64,000 bases of DNA from Candidula unifasciata (GCA_905116865.2 CAJHNH020002054.1:62986-126985); one strand, 5' to 3'; shown: positions 31,603 through 45,892, numbered from the stretch's first letter. Notes: generated from the sequence alone by a model not told the origin. Program-made: numbers and translations.

Positions 31603-31845
31603 TCCGGTTAGTTGCGTATCCTTTACAGGACGTTGCAGAACCAGCCCTAACAGCCCCTGGCTGTTGTGTGGTTTTTCTAGTTTTCTAGGCAAATTTACAT
31701 CCAGTAGTTTGCCGCTGCTTCTGGACGGTCGACATTCTTGATACCACTGTCGAAACCAACGCAAGGCCCATGGCCCGCAGCTGGCATCCAACCCGGCATT
31801 TCGGCATTACGAAGTGTTCGCATCGACTAAGCCACAGAACCGACA
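31603..31845 (-). repeat. tRNA-derived SINE, family B
   Basis: Reverse copy with GGTTAGTTGCGTATCCTTTA, a TTTTCTAG duplication near 31673-31688, CGAAACCAACGCAAGGCC and a mutated B box (CATCCAACCC). Confidence 0.88.
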
Positions 31846-32180
31846 TATTTCAGCCTAGATGTAAATAAATCACAGCTTGTCAACTGCCTTTTAAATAAAA
31901 TGAAGACGAAGAAAATGATGGCGGGGACGTTCTTTAACAAATCTACTGTTACGTTTATGTTTATTCAACGGATCAAGATCATGGCACATGGGTGTGACCC
32001 ATAAGTTTTTCGTTCTACTTCTCACTTAAGTCTTAGTCTGAAGAATCTCAGCGCAGTGCACGGAATCTGTTGCAGCGGCGAGAATTCTGAAATACTTATG
32101 GTAGATTATTAACTCAAAATTTTCCCCGGGCAGCCCCGTTATGATACTCTTTTCGATATCTAACTGCCAAGGGGTGCTTT
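31846..32180. other. No recognised feature
   Basis: Nothing recognised. Confidence 0.5.
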
Positions 32181-32182
32181 AC

Positions 32183-32345
32183 GTGAGCATGAATACACAC
32201 GGGCGTCTGATCCTTCTACCCAGAGACAAGCGGAAGTTACTAGAAGTCCACGTTAGAAAAATTCCAGCCTTCACCGGGGCTTGAACCAATAACCTCCAAC
32301 ATTCGAGGCGGACAACATAACTCGAGACCACTCAGTCCCTATTCT
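32183..32345 (-). repeat. SINE-like fragment, family F
   Basis: Matches 1-165: ACACACGGGCGTCTGATCCT, AAGTTACTAGAAGTCCACG, TTGAACCAATAACCTCC. Confidence 0.6.
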
Positions 32346-32530
32346 AAGAATGATTCTGTAGCATTGCGGTTTACAAGCTCCGATATTTTTCTTTAGTTAT
32401 TAAGAGCAAATAACTGACATCCATAAGTTGCTACGTGAAAGACGCGTGACTTCAAAATGTTTACCCTATCTCGCTTACAAGTGCTGTGCCATATTTTCTT
32501 CACTCTCGCACATAATCCTAAATATAGTTA
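32346..32530. other. No recognised feature
   Basis: Nothing recognised. Confidence 0.5.
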
Positions 32531-32534
32531 ACAA

Positions 32535-32725
32535 TCGTCCCAATGTGCAATGCAAGTTTTTTAGGTGTTATTTTAAAGCCCCACCCTGACTTTTGCCGGA
32601 GGCCCCAAATATAGCCTAGCCTTAAATATTGTCTAACGGTAAATATTCCTTCATCCGCATGGTGTCACTTTGATCACCGGCTTATGGCTTGTGTGATGTC
32701 CTGGTGGGGTACAACTTACTTATCT
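32535..32725 (+). repeat. Family C repeat
   Basis: AAAGCCCCACCCTGACTTTT, CATGGTGTCACTTTGATCAC and GATGTCCTGGTGGGGTACAA in family order. The centre is shortened. Confidence 0.72.
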
Positions 32726-32814
32726 ACTCAGCCCTAACATGTATATTTCTTCTTCTTTCTATTATCAATATCTTTCCTTAACCGTATCTGTTACCGTCTG
32801 TATTTACAGTTTTT

Positions 32815-33070
32815 TGCAGTGTAGATGGGAGGGAATTTCTTGGGGGGGGGGGGGGGGGGGGGTTGGGGGGGGGGGGTGGAGACGACTTTTGAGCCTGGAG
32901 ATTTAGGGGATACCTGGCTAGTGTTGTTGCCACGGACGACTGTGAGAAGTGAGAAACTTTCTTTGCCCCCCCCCCCCCCCCCCCATGCAAATTGCTACCT
33001 TTATTAAAACACTTTCGCGGTATAGGCAATGGGAGGGAGCGAAAGGGGGATCTTTGAGCCTGGCTAGTGC
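32815..33070 (+). repeat. G-run / C-run element, family I (two pieces)
   Basis: G-runs at 32841-32862 and 32866-32877, with TTTGAGCCTGGAGATTTAGG and CTGGCTAGTG; a C-run at 32968-32985; then a second TTTGAGCCTGGCTAGTG at 33050-33067. The opposing G and C runs could pair as a hairpin. Confidence 0.6.
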
Positions 33071-33071
33071 T

Positions 33072-33178
33072 ACGACAGAAAAAAATCCCCAGCCTTACCG
33101 AGGATTCGAACCCTGGTTCCCCGTATGAGAGCCCAGCGTTCTCAACCGTTCGGCCAGCTGCTCCTCTGGGGCGTTCAA
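33072..33178 (-). repeat. tRNA-like SINE head fragment
   Basis: Reverse B box ATTCGAACCCTGG and reversed A-box region CAACCGTTCGGCCAGCTGC. Similar in kind to family F but only loosely matching. Confidence 0.55.
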
Positions 33179-33187
33179 TACAATGAA

Positions 33188-33422
33188 AAAGGTTAGTTGC
33201 GTATCCTTTACAGGACGTTGCCAAACCAACCCTAGCAACCCCTAGCTGTTGCGTTGTTTCTCTAGGCAAATTTAAGTCCAGTAGTTTGCCATTGCTATCT
33301 GGACGGTCGACTTTCCTGATACCACTGTCGAAACCAACGCAAGGCGTGGCCCGTAGCTGGGATCGAACCCGTCATTCCGGCATTACAAAGCGTTCGCATC
33401 GACTTAGTCACAGAGCCGACAC
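33188..33422 (-). repeat. tRNA-derived SINE, family B
   Basis: Reverse copy with GGTTAGTTGCGTATCCTTTA, CGAAACCAACGCAAGGC, GGGATCGAACCCG (B box) and GCATCGACTTAGTCACAGAG (A box). Confidence 0.9.
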
Positions 33423-34555
33423 ATAATGATATCTTGTGTCACACTGAAGCTAATTCAATAACAAGCGGACAATCGCACCTCTTACAATACAGTTAAACTA
33501 GTACTTACATGAACTCAGTTAACTTTGGCTCATGAATATAAAACCACTCATAATGTTATCATCACCAAGGGCATTATGAGATTGCGTTGAGAGTTTTAAC
33601 ACTATGAGACATTAGAAAGGAAGCCCACTAATTGTATACAACAATTCATTGAAATAACATTAAGATACCGGGCTATTTCCTGAGTTTATGAGGATCGTCA
33701 ACTTAATTTTTTTTTTACCCTTATACTACGGCAGTAGCGCATCAAGCAAATGATGCTAGAGGCATATCTTTGTTATCAACGAAATGGCACTCCGTGAACG
33801 ATGTCAACATCTCACCGACTGACGAGACTCCCCGGTGGAGTTGAAAAATAATTGAAATATGTGGTTGAAAAATCTTTTCTGTAGTTGCCGCTTTTTATGT
33901 CAGTACTAGATTTAATTGCCCGGTTTCGCCCGGGATAGTAAAAGAACGATTTATTCTCCCGTCTTTTACCTCAAAGCAGTCTTATGGAATTTCAATTAAG
34001 ATTACAGAAAAATATAATTTAAAAAAAAAAAAAAAGAAGCTTTTTAAGGGATGTAAAAGGAGAAAAATGCAAAAGTTTTTTTTTTAAAACTGATTGTTGT
34101 TAAAAATAAAAGAACGGCAGGATAACTTGGCCGCCAATGTGACTGTTAACTTCGTAGCTATAAAGGCAGTTGACAATTCAACCCATGTATAGTTCACGGT
34201 TTCGGGGAGTAAACAGTTCATTTAAAATAAAACGCAAGTGTTGATACCTAACCTAGAAGATTCGATCTGACAGGCAAATATGTAGCCACTACTGTTTAGT
34301 GATAAAAACATTCTACGTTAATATGTATCCAGAAGCATCTCTGGGAGGTTTCTCACCTCCTGTGTTCTATCTTCACCTAAAACACTTTTCATGATTTCAT
34401 GTCTTTATGACGAGAAGAATTCCAACATAGGACCTTTGTCTGCGTTTAACGTTAACAGTGCCCGTAATTAGCTCATCAACATTGTTCTGCAAGTTTTCTT
34501 AAAGATCACATTGATGTAATTATGAAATGCTAATAGTTTTTGTATTATCAAAATA
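33423..34555. other. Mostly unrecognised; faint SINE A2 body
   Basis: 33725-33830 has weak similarity to the SINE A2 body (GTGAACGATGTCAACATCTC, CCGACTGACGAG). The rest is AT-rich with A- and T-runs. Confidence 0.35.
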
Positions 34556-34559
34556 TGAC

Positions 34560-34663
34560 ACTCACGCACCTACTCACGCACACATACGCATACATACAGA
34601 CATACACGCACATAAACACAAGCGCACTCGTACTCTTGTGCGTGTGACACACAAACACACACA

Positions 34664-34725
<62 letters not shown>
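34560..34725 (+). repeat. CA-rich tract and TA microsatellite
   Basis: Irregular ACGCACATA and ACACGC units (34560-34665), then TA repeat (34667-34725). Confidence 0.9.
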
Positions 34726-34726
<1 letters not shown>

Positions 34727-34899
34727 GCGTAATAGAAAACACATGGCTTCGTAATTAAAAAACCAAATAAATAAATTAAAAAATGTGAAAAATTCAGATA
34801 AATATGTTGATACTAACTAGTATCAACATTTGTAGCGGAAATAAGTTAGCCTTATATAGTGCTAATTTTGAAACGAAATGGTCGGATAATTACAAAACA

Positions 34900-35345
34900 A
34901 TACCTTTTTACGATCTGAGGAGAATGGCACTGTTAGGAGTTACCAGGGGATCTGGTCGCCGCTCAAAACTCAAGGCAAAGGCGAGATGGATATACAATCA
35001 GACAGTTACTGGTACCGCTGAAATTAGAACTCTTCACTTGTTGCTGAAGATGGGGACAGAGAGCTTATGGAAGTTTCCCGGGATGTTAATTTTTAATTCA
35101 GCATTCAACATTCAAAAGAATATCTCCAGAAATGCTCAAAAGACTTCTTAGTGTGAACTTTGATGGCAGACACCACAGGATGTCGGATTTAATTCTTATA
35201 CGGTATACAAAGGATTGTACACACATAACAGAACGGGATGGATGGATCAGATCAACTGTGAACCTTGTGTGAAATGTACGCGACAAAACGTGATAATGAT
35301 TATGATTTCTTGCTGCTTTGACACAGGGCTTATGAAACTGTTTGA
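34900..35345 (+). pseudogene. Possible LINE C-terminal remnant with TCTAA tail
   Basis: LRRMALLGVTRGSGRRSKLK and KARWIYNQTVTG have the Gly/Arg-rich then W-containing layout seen at non-LTR ORF ends. The following DNA leads to a TCTAA pentamer tail, the kind of short tandem tail some LINEs and SINEs carry. There is no second copy in the window. Confidence 0.35.
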
Positions 35346-35366
35346 ATATCCATTGTGGCTGGGACT

Positions 35367-35418
35367 CTAATCTAATCTAATCTAATCTAATCTAATCTAA
35401 TGTAATCTAACCTAATCT
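35367..35418 (+). repeat. TCTAA pentanucleotide repeat
   Basis: About nine TCTAA units, later ones mutated. Confidence 0.95.
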
Positions 35419-35592
<174 letters not shown>

Positions 35593-35955
35593 CTTTCTCT
35601 CATATTTCGATGTACTTTACTTAATACTCATGTATGTATATTGTTATACGAATATAACATACTTAAAAGGAAAAAAAAAAAAAAAAAAACAATTGCTGTA
35701 CGAAAGATGTGTTTGGAAAAGGCGAACATAAGACAGACCTTCGTGTAAAGTATGTGACCCTTAGAAAATGAAGTTCGTTCGTTTGTTCATTCTCGGTCTG
35801 CTATTCCCTAACTTCTCGGCGGCTGGGCACGTGTACATGCCACTGCGCTGCTTAGACTCATTCTTCGTCTTACTAACTCTTTCGATATTGTACATCTCAT
35901 CATCGGTTCACTGGCTTGTGCAAATACAGTAAGTAAAGTTAGCAGGTAATTGACG
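35593..35955. other. No recognised feature; A-run
   Basis: A-run at 35671-35689. Nothing else recognised. Confidence 0.5.
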
Positions 35956-35957
35956 CT

Positions 35958-36156
35958 TTTCCACGCTTTCCAGCCTAATCGGCACATAGGGCTAAACCTA
36001 TATTTTTAGACCAATTGGCAGTCGGTAGGTGATGTGGGTAACATCACGCCGACAGCTTTTACTTCCCATTACTTTGCTGGTATCCATTGAAGGCTGGGTG
36101 GACATGGGAGCTATGTCATTTTTTAAGGGGAAAAAAGTCTGGTTTTCTTACTTTTG

Positions 36157-36190
<34 letters not shown>
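35958..36190 (-). repeat. SINE, family A2 with poly-A
   Basis: Reverse body with GGCACATAGGGCTAAACC, GACCAATTGGCAGTCGGTAG, CATCACGCCGACAGC and GAAGGCTGGGTGGACATGG. A 29-A run follows at 36161-36189. Confidence 0.7.
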
Positions 36191-36193
<3 letters not shown>

Positions 36194-36214
36194 AAGTTTA
36201 ATTCCATGTTGACT

Positions 36215-36625
36215 CAAGTCATCTTCAAGTGCCTTGCCGTCTGGCATAGGCGATCATGCTTCTCCACAATCTATGATCACCAACTGCGTGTATCAGTTCG
36301 TGGGTTGACTTTCCTCCATGATGTCAAGAATCTTCTTGCACTGTCTTCCTCTGTCTCTCTTTCCACAGATCTTTCCAGTGGTCACAATATTTTCCATTTT
36401 CCCTTTTCTCATAATATTACCAAAAGAAAAATTGATGACTTGTCTCTTTCTGATGTTTGTAATAAGTTGTCTTCGAGCACTCGCTTTTTTCTAAGTTGCT
36501 CTTCTTAGCTGTGCAATGAATTCTAAGAATTCTTCTGTAAAACCACATCTCTGCCGCCTCGAGATATTGTTTGGCTTTTGTATTAATTGTCCAGGCTTTA
36601 CAGCCGTATGTTGACTGAATATGAA
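36215..36625 (-). pseudogene. RTE-like LINE C-terminal fragment
   Basis: Reverse copy of the 13.2-13.6 kb sequence: CAAGTGCCTTGCC at the 3' end, then CTTTCCACAGATCTTTCCAG, GTGGTCACAATATTTTCC and TGTCCAGGCTTTACAGCC. Many frameshifts. Confidence 0.85.
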
Positions 36626-36639
36626 TGCTGAATAGAGAT

Positions 36640-36890
36640 GATATGTGGGAGTTTGTTATCTACCAAGATTATAGTGATTTATGAGGAGACAAAAATACTT
36701 TTCTTTCTGACAGTTACAGACACCACAGATGCTTGTGTCATGAGTTGTGATACTTATCTCCAAGCGGTATAGACAGCTGTGGGATATTTCTTGTGAGTCG
36801 AGCAAATGTTTCATTTAGTAAGACAACATGTGAAAAAGGTGGATAGGAGGGGAAAGACAAAGAGAAGTATAGAGGAACGAAAGAACGAAC
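36640..36890. other. No recognised feature
   Basis: Nothing recognised. Confidence 0.5.
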
Positions 36891-36892
36891 TT

Positions 36893-37030
36893 TGTTTTCA
36901 AATAGTCACAAACTGGACACGCAGGCCTGACTTACATTTGGCCCTTTCAAACACCCGGTTCTCACCCAGCAGTTGTGTTTTATCAATAAGCATGTTATTT
37001 TAATATGATAACACATATATTGTGAATAAG
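36893..37030. repeat. Dispersed repeat, family J
   Basis: Matches 55540-55675: TCACAAACTGGACACGCAGG versus TCACAAATTAGGCACACAGG, GGCCCTT, AACACCC, then AAGCATGTTATT and TTATTGTGAATAA-type text. Two diverged copies of an unknown element, about 135 bp each. Confidence 0.6.
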
Positions 37031-37111
37031 AGGAGGAGGGAGAATATTGTGGTAGTTAGCGAGATGGAAAGAAGTAGACAGAGAATGCACACACAAACAC
37101 ACTCACAGAGC

Positions 37112-37114
37112 TTA

Positions 37115-37180
<66 letters not shown>

Positions 37181-37205
37181 AGGGAGAGAGAAACACAGAG
37201 GGAGA
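37112..37205 (+). repeat. GA microsatellite
   Basis: GA repeat, about 65 bp pure, then degenerate. Confidence 0.95.
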
Positions 37206-37209
37206 GCTT

Positions 37210-37450
37210 GTGTTAGTTGCGTATCCTTTACAGGAGGACGTTGCAGAACCAACCTAGCAATTGGGCGGGAAAGGGGAGCTGTTGTGGTTTTTCTAGGCAA
37301 ATTTAGGTTTAACAGTTCGTAACTGGTCTCTAAACGGTCGACTCTTCGTACCCCTGTCAAAACCAACGCTAATTCACCTGCAGCAGGGATCGAACCAGGC
37401 AGATCAGCCTTAATAAGCGCGGTCGCAACAAATAAGCCACAAACGCCGAC
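37210..37450 (-). repeat. tRNA-derived SINE, family B (diverged)
   Basis: GTTAGTTGCGTATCCTTTAC and GGATCGAACCAGG are retained. There is a small insertion near 37232 and altered centre blocks. Confidence 0.8.
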
Positions 37451-37862
37451 TAGAGCTATAGTGGGATAAGATAATTTTTATATTGCTAAAGCTGACTTTA
37501 AGATTTCTTAAGAGACTGTGTTTCATTTTTTATTAGAAGATTTTTAATTTTCACGCCTTTGATGTTCTTATTACTCCATACTGTCTGGCGCCATCTGGCA
37601 AGTAAATCAACCAGAAATACACTTATTTTGCTCAGGTGCTACCCTTCAAGCAACAATTTATCACGATGTATGCGACTGACTACGTAGCCCACCAACTGCC
37701 GACTGGCCTGTATAACACGCATAAAGAATTTTTTATTTTTAATTTTTATTTTCAGAAACCATGAGTTGTTGTGTTAACCCTTAGGCTCTGTACTATGAAT
37801 ATCGCAAAACTTCGGCATTGATTCCGTGATAGATGCCGTAAATATGGGAGAAATGTGGCCTT
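37451..37862. other. No recognised feature
   Basis: Nothing recognised. Confidence 0.5.
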
Positions 37863-37864
37863 AC

Positions 37865-37958
37865 TGCCTACCCCCGGGCATGAATCCGGACCACGAGGAG
37901 TTGGTCACCCGGTCGCCGGGCAGTCAGGTTAAACCAACTTAGCGAACGATCCGGACAA
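37865..37958 (-). repeat. tRNA-like SINE head, family G
   Basis: Reverse copy of 28668-28792: CCCCGGGCATGAATCCGG, CACGAGGAGTTGGTCACCCG, GGTTAAACCAACTTAGCGA. The B box is degenerate. Confidence 0.65.
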
Positions 37959-38111
37959 TGAAGAATTGTTAAAAACTCCTTTACGCTGTTTCTCATAGGC
38001 CCTGTCGTGTGGCTTTCGTAGTGGTCTTTGTTTGTTCGACAGAATAACATCACGACACACGAGTGTGACCCACAAGTGCTTAATTCTACTTCTTACTCAA
38101 GCCTAATTTGA

Positions 38112-38345
38112 TTTTGCTATAATTATCTCTTGTCGTCCCCTCATGGAATGCAATTTTTTTTGTGTTTTTAAGCCCCACCCTGGCCTTTTTGCCGGGGGCC
38201 CTGATCATAGCCGGACCAGAAATATAGCGGGGGCATAAATATGGCCTAGCCATAAGTACGGCCTTAACGACTGAAAGTGGTTTCGGGGACCACTCCACAG
38301 GTGATCCTCATCCACATGGTGTCACCTTTTGCCACCAAGACCACA
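38112..38345 (+). repeat. Family C repeat
   Basis: CGTCCCCTCATGGAATGC, AAGCCCCACCCTGGCC, GCCGGGGGCCCTGATCATAG and CTCCACAGGTGATCCTCATC in order. It runs directly into the inverted minisatellite array. Confidence 0.78.
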
Positions 38346-39130
38346 TCCACTAAGTCAAGACTGTATATCTGGTATACAACTAACAACATCCACTAAGGCA
38401 AGACTGTATATGTGGTATACAACTGACAACCTCCACTAAGACAAGACTGTATCTGGTATACAACTGAAAACATCCACTAAGGCAAGACTTATCTGATATA
38501 CAACTGGCAACATCCACTAAGACAAGACTGTATGTGGTATACAACTGACAACATCCACTAAGACAAGACTGTATGTGGTATACAACTGACAACATCCACT
38601 AATACAAGACTGTGTATCGGGTATACAACTGACAACATCCACTGAGACAAGACTGTATCTGGTATACAACTGACAACATCCACTAAGACAAGACTGTATC
38701 TGGTTTACAACTGACAACATCCACTAAGACAAGACTGTATCTGGTATACAACTGACAACATCCACTAATATAAGACTGTATGTGGTATACAACTGACAAC
38801 ATCCACTAATACAAAACTGTATCTGGTATACTACTGACAACATCCACTAATACAAGACTGTATGTGGTATACAACTGACAACATCCACTAATACAAGACT
38901 GTATCTGATATACAACTGACAACATCCACTAAGACAAGACTGTATGTGGTATACAACTGACAACATCCACTAATACAAGACTATGTAGCGGGTATAAAAC
39001 TGGCAACCTCCACTAATACAAGACTGTATGTGGTATACTACTGACAACATCCACTAAGACAAGACTGTATCTGGTATACAACTGGCAACATCCACTAAGG
39101 CAAGACTGTATCTGGTGTACTACTGACAGC
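38346..39130 (-). repeat. Minisatellite S, inverted array (41-bp units)
   Basis: About 19 units. Read on the minus strand each shows CTTAGTGGATGTTGTCAG, TTGTATACCAGATACAG and T. These differ from the 9-kb units at a few fixed positions (GATGTTGTCAGTTGTATACC versus GATGATGTCAGTAGTACACC). It is the same family in opposite orientation, 27 kb away. Confidence 0.93.
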
Positions 39131-39835
39131 ACCCATTTAACACTTAACACACCCCTTCCTTTTTAATTTTGTCCCCTTTTTCTAGGTCACCGGAGTAAAG
39201 GGGTTTATTACTCGGTTGGCAATGATAGAAAAACTCGAACCATTGTCGCCAATAAATAAACGATACGAAATACTCTTTAACTGCACTAAAATAAATGTAT
39301 GCTGCAACACATTTCCATCATTGAAGTTGCCTAAAACAATGTGAATAATAAAAAAATCAAAAAAAAAAAAAAAACCATCACAGATATAACTATAAAATAA
39401 TGTTCTAGTTTCGAGTTAACTTCTTAGATTTTTTATAAAAGGAAGAAATCAGTGTGAAACCGAGTTGTTTGTTTGCCTGAACTATCTAACTTTAAATTAT
39501 ATTGCCAACTCGCAGGTTTAAATGTCGTTTTCTGTCTAGACAGAAGCTAACATTTCCATCAAGAGCGGTCAACTATGGTCTTTCCAATTCTTCACGTGAT
39601 ATCGAAATTCTTCTTTTCCTCTTTTAAATTGACTTTGCGGACATTATTAATGTCATTCGTGCAGTTAGCTAGTTTTGTTACAAGGCAGTAAGAAATGTTC
39701 CTTTACATTGTACTTGTCTTTCATGTCACGCAGCTTTGTTGAATATAACGTAACCCCCTCCATACACATTAGGGTCGTAGAGGTGTATTGATGAAAACTA
39801 TAGCACATAAAACTTTCTCTTTTTTCTGCTTGATG
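39131..39835. other. No recognised feature
   Basis: AT-rich with an A-run at 39360-39374. Nothing recognised. Confidence 0.5.
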
Positions 39836-39839
39836 ACTA

Positions 39840-40205
39840 AGTATATCATAACTTAGTCCTGTCCAGTTCTTGATCTTGTCATTCCAGGGTGATCTTTGCC
39901 CTCCTTTTCTTCGACTACCCTTCTAAGTTCCTTGAAGTACAGTCTTTGCAATCGAATCATGTCTCACCACGGGCCCAAACCAAGCCAGATTGCGACATTT
40001 CACCACTGCCAAGAGAGGCTCCTGATGTCTCGCAAATTTGTAACAGCTTTGTTTACCAGAGGTAAATACCAGGATCCCCATTTTACTAGATGACTGTTAA
40101 AGCTGCTATCTATTTTTGTTTTTCAAAGAGTTGTATCTTTCTATTTCTCGGTATTCTAAATATTTCTTCAACCTTGCTCTCTGAGGTAGTTGCCACTAAA
40201 AATTA
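39840..40205 (-). pseudogene. LINE L5 C-terminal region (Jockey/CR1/RTE-style)
   Basis: Minus-strand pieces read QEPLLAVVKCRNLAWFGP, RHDSIAKTVLQGT and GGQRSPWNDKIKNWTGLS across frame changes. This is the stereotyped end of a widespread animal LINE ORF (LAWFGH, RHDS, TVLQGT, WTGLS). Stops and frameshifts make it a pseudogene. Confidence 0.78.
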
Positions 40206-40234
40206 TAGTCCAAAAACCCAATCCTTGTTTTCAT

Positions 40235-40445
40235 TGAAATTGAACATCACCGGGGTCGCTCACCTGGCGGTTAACACCATGTGACACAAAGTACAAGCGT
40301 CATTGCTCGGATGAGAATTCCTCAGCTCAAGTCTCAGAAAGCCTGTTCAACAGTAGGGCTATCATAGGGCCACAACTGTTACGAAGTAACCAAAAGTCCA
40401 TCTAAGGTGGGGCTCTGATTTGATGAAGTCCCATATCGATAGTCC
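40235..40445 (-). repeat. Family C repeat (reverse)
   Basis: CGGTTAACACCATGTGACAC, AAAGTACAAGCG, GATGAGAATTCCTCAGC, AGGGCTATCATAGGGCC, GTGGGGCTCTGATTTGA. Ends with GAAGTCCCATATCG. Confidence 0.68.
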
Positions 40446-40850
40446 CATATGTTTAGAATAAACTATAATTGGTCTCTCTCTCTTATTTTTATTAAAATTT
40501 ACTAATTTTTTTTTCATTTCGTCTCGTTATTTTAGGTCTAGGGGATAAGAAAGCATGCGCATTTTAAAATTATGAAATGAACTAAGTTAACTTCAATTTT
40601 ATATCTGTTACTTATTATTGTCATCATCATCATCACCATCACCACCACCACTACCACTAAGTATCTTACCTTTAGGTGTGGCACTGATTCTTCTCCACGT
40701 CATGCCACCTTGTGCTGACATCTGCCAAAGAAATATAAAAGATTTCCAGAATTGTTTATGGCTTTTTTTCTCTATCATTTGTTTAAAACATATATCAGTC
40801 TAGTCATTTGCCATTCAATCTAGTTTTTGTTTTCTCGAAATCTAAAGAAA
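40446..40850. other. No recognised gene; short CAT/ACC tract
   Basis: CATCATCATCATCACCATCA at 40621-40640 and following ACC units. Nothing else recognised. Confidence 0.5.
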
Positions 40851-40854
40851 AAGT

Positions 40855-41155
40855 AAAAGAAGAAAGAGAAGAAGAAGAAGAAGAAGAAGAAGAAGAAGAA
40901 GAAGAAGAAGAAGAAGAAGAAGAAGAAGAAGAAGAAGAAGAAGAAGAAGAAGAAGAAGAAGAAGAAGAAGAAAAAGAAGAATAAGAAAAAGAAGAAGAAG
41001 CAGCAGCAGAAGCATCAGCAGCAACAGCATCAGCAGCAGCAGCAGAAGAAGCAGCAGCAGAAGCATCAGCAGCAGAAGAGAAAGAAGCAGAAAAAAACAG
41101 AAGAGGAAGAAGAAGCAGAAAAAGCAGAAGAGGGAGAAGAAGAAGCAGAATAAAC
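40855..41155 (+). repeat. GAA and GCA microsatellites
   Basis: About 105 bp of GAA (40868-40972), then GCA/GCATCA units (40999-41085), then mixed GAAGCAG. The Leu/Met-rich reverse frame is an artefact. Confidence 0.95.
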
Positions 41156-41985
41156 GACTCCCTTTATCTGTTTATGATGCCACTTTTTATTGTTTAAATC
41201 ACTTTCATTACAGTTGTATTACATGTTATGTTTTATCAAAGCAAAGTTATCATTCATCTTGAGGCATTTGCTGATTCAAATTTTGAAGTACACAGCCAAT
41301 CAAATAAGTAATATGATGAAATACATAAATATCTCCTTTTTCATATTTTGTGTTTTTATGCAACGATATTGTCTTCGTTGATACGACTGATGCTAAGAGA
41401 AAAACGAAATGTGCACAAGAAGAAAACTAAACAACGGCTGTCTTTGGTAGTGAGCCCAACTGAACAAAGAATCCTGATAATACAAGTTGGAAGCGATGGC
41501 CTTTGAACAATGCCACGGTCAATCTCCTTGATGTGAGCTTCCGGTGGGAACTATTGTAAACCATGAAAAGCTTAAAAAAAATGCAGAAAACCTTTGAAGC
41601 TGGTCATACACAAAAATTTTAGTTAGAACTTTGGCATATGCCTACGTGAAACAGACACTACTATCCTTTACTGTCATCTAGATATGTCCGTTATTTAGAA
41701 CAAGTTAGGGGGCATTCATGATCTCACTAAAACAGTGTAAAGGATTGGAGAACATCCAAAACAAGAAAATGCAGATAGATCTGTTATCCACTATTGATCT
41801 CCCACTCATATATCGCTGTACTTACCATCAGCTGAGTCAAGTTCTCAGAAGCGATAACCCAGGTTTAGGGTGACCAGAGACAGCAGACATTCTGATGAGA
41901 ACATCGCTGGCGTTAAAGAAGTAAGTTAAACAGAGACATGAGGACGCTGGCGAGGGCGGAGAAGACAATCCCGCTAGTAATACTA
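41156..41985. other. No recognised feature
   Basis: AT-rich. Nothing recognised. Confidence 0.5.
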
Positions 41986-41989
41986 AAGG

Positions 41990-42080
41990 GAGTCAAGAGG
42001 CATACGGGCTAGATGTTCTATCCGTCAGTCTGGAGATCGTTGGTTCGAACCCGAGTGGGATTTGTTTTCGCACAAAATCT
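41990..42080 (+). repeat. tRNA-like SINE head
   Basis: B box GTTGGTTCGAACCCGAG, with an upstream A-box-like GGCTAGATGTTC. No second copy in the window. Confidence 0.4.
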
Positions 42081-42182
42081 GCGGGAATATTGTCTTCATC
42101 CCGAATTTCAGTTTTGGGTTCACATGATTTATTTGTATGCAGACTTTCGCTTACCCGCCTCTCGGGCAGACACATTCCGACT

Positions 42183-42485
42183 TTAAAGGTAAAAAGGTAA
42201 AGTCGGGAGACGTGAACCAGCGTCATTGCACGCGGTTATAGACCATAAGTGCTTTGCCTCCAGTAAAGACAGCTGATAAGAAATTGTCCCTTTGTGTCAC
42301 TGTCTGCACGTAACTCCGTAGCTACAGCGACGTTCCTTTACCTCAGAGTGTCAGCTCTGGTACCCATTCACGGTGAACCCCGGGAACCACCCAGTTTCGA
42401 ACACCGACCGTGAGCTGTAACGAGTCGCAGCTGAATTTGAAAGCGAGCCTCCTATCGACTGCGCTAATGCAGCCCCTCGACTTTG
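42183..42485 (-). repeat. SINE-like element, reverse
   Basis: Ends in AAAGGTAAAAAGGTAAAG at the left (tail side) and has CTCTGGTACCCATTCACGG and GTTTCGAACACCGACC (B-box-like, reversed) on the right. The layout resembles the A/A2 group, with a different body. Confidence 0.5.
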
Positions 42486-42533
42486 AAGGTAACACCCCTG
42501 ATTAGTAGCATATTACTAGATGTCTGATAGGCC

Positions 42534-42698
42534 GCAGTGGGTCTATTTTAGTTCCCCAGAATGGAGCCCGAAATCCACTCATTTTAGCTCCTAGGTTGAC
42601 CAAGCATAAAATACAGCAGTGGGTCTATTTTAGTTCCCCAGAATGGAGCCCGGAACCCACTCATTTTGGTTCCTAGGTTGACCAAGCATAAAATATAT
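42534..42698 (+). repeat. 82-bp direct tandem duplication
   Basis: Two copies beginning GCAGTGGGTCTATTTTAG at 42534 and 42616, nearly identical through CTAGGTTGACCAAGCATAAA. They differ at four or five positions. Confidence 0.9.
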
Positions 42699-42704
42699 AA
42701 CAAG

Positions 42705-42850
42705 TGAAGTCATGGGAAGTAAAGGCGACTGCTGTAATGGTGGCCTACCAGGCAAATGGGCTAGTTGCCTAAAGTTGTACACTGGTTATCATTTGATGGA
42801 CTTATTATTAGTTCTCCATCAGACGCCTTAACTTCCCGAAACATACTAGA
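42705..42850 (+). repeat. SINE A-body remnant
   Basis: GGGAAGTAAAGGCGACTGCT and AATGGTGGCC resemble the SINE A/A2 body. Then CCAGGCAAATGGGCTAG is in a disturbed order. Confidence 0.35.
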
Positions 42851-43080
42851 GTGAAAAAAAAAAAGGAAAAAAAAATAACAATATTATGATACAAAAATAC
42901 AAAGAAAGGTTTTTCAGACATTCGCACGTGATATAAATTAAACAGAAGAAATAGCTAGTGAAATGTCAAGTGCTGACGGCTGAGACAATGCACTCGGGAC
43001 CTGATGTAATGTGCAGGCAAAATGCATTCATTGATTGCGTAGGCAGAGAAATGAAATACCCATATATCTTCTTGCGACAA
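42851..43080. other. No recognised feature
   Basis: Nothing recognised. Confidence 0.5.
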
Positions 43081-43087
43081 CATTAGA

Positions 43088-45890
<2,803 letters not shown>

Positions 45891-45892
45891 GG

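Noticed and set aside
32778..33269. A 163-codon minus-strand frame with proline/glycine runs
   Set aside because: It crosses a SINE B, a SINE head and G/C homopolymer runs; no coherent domain.
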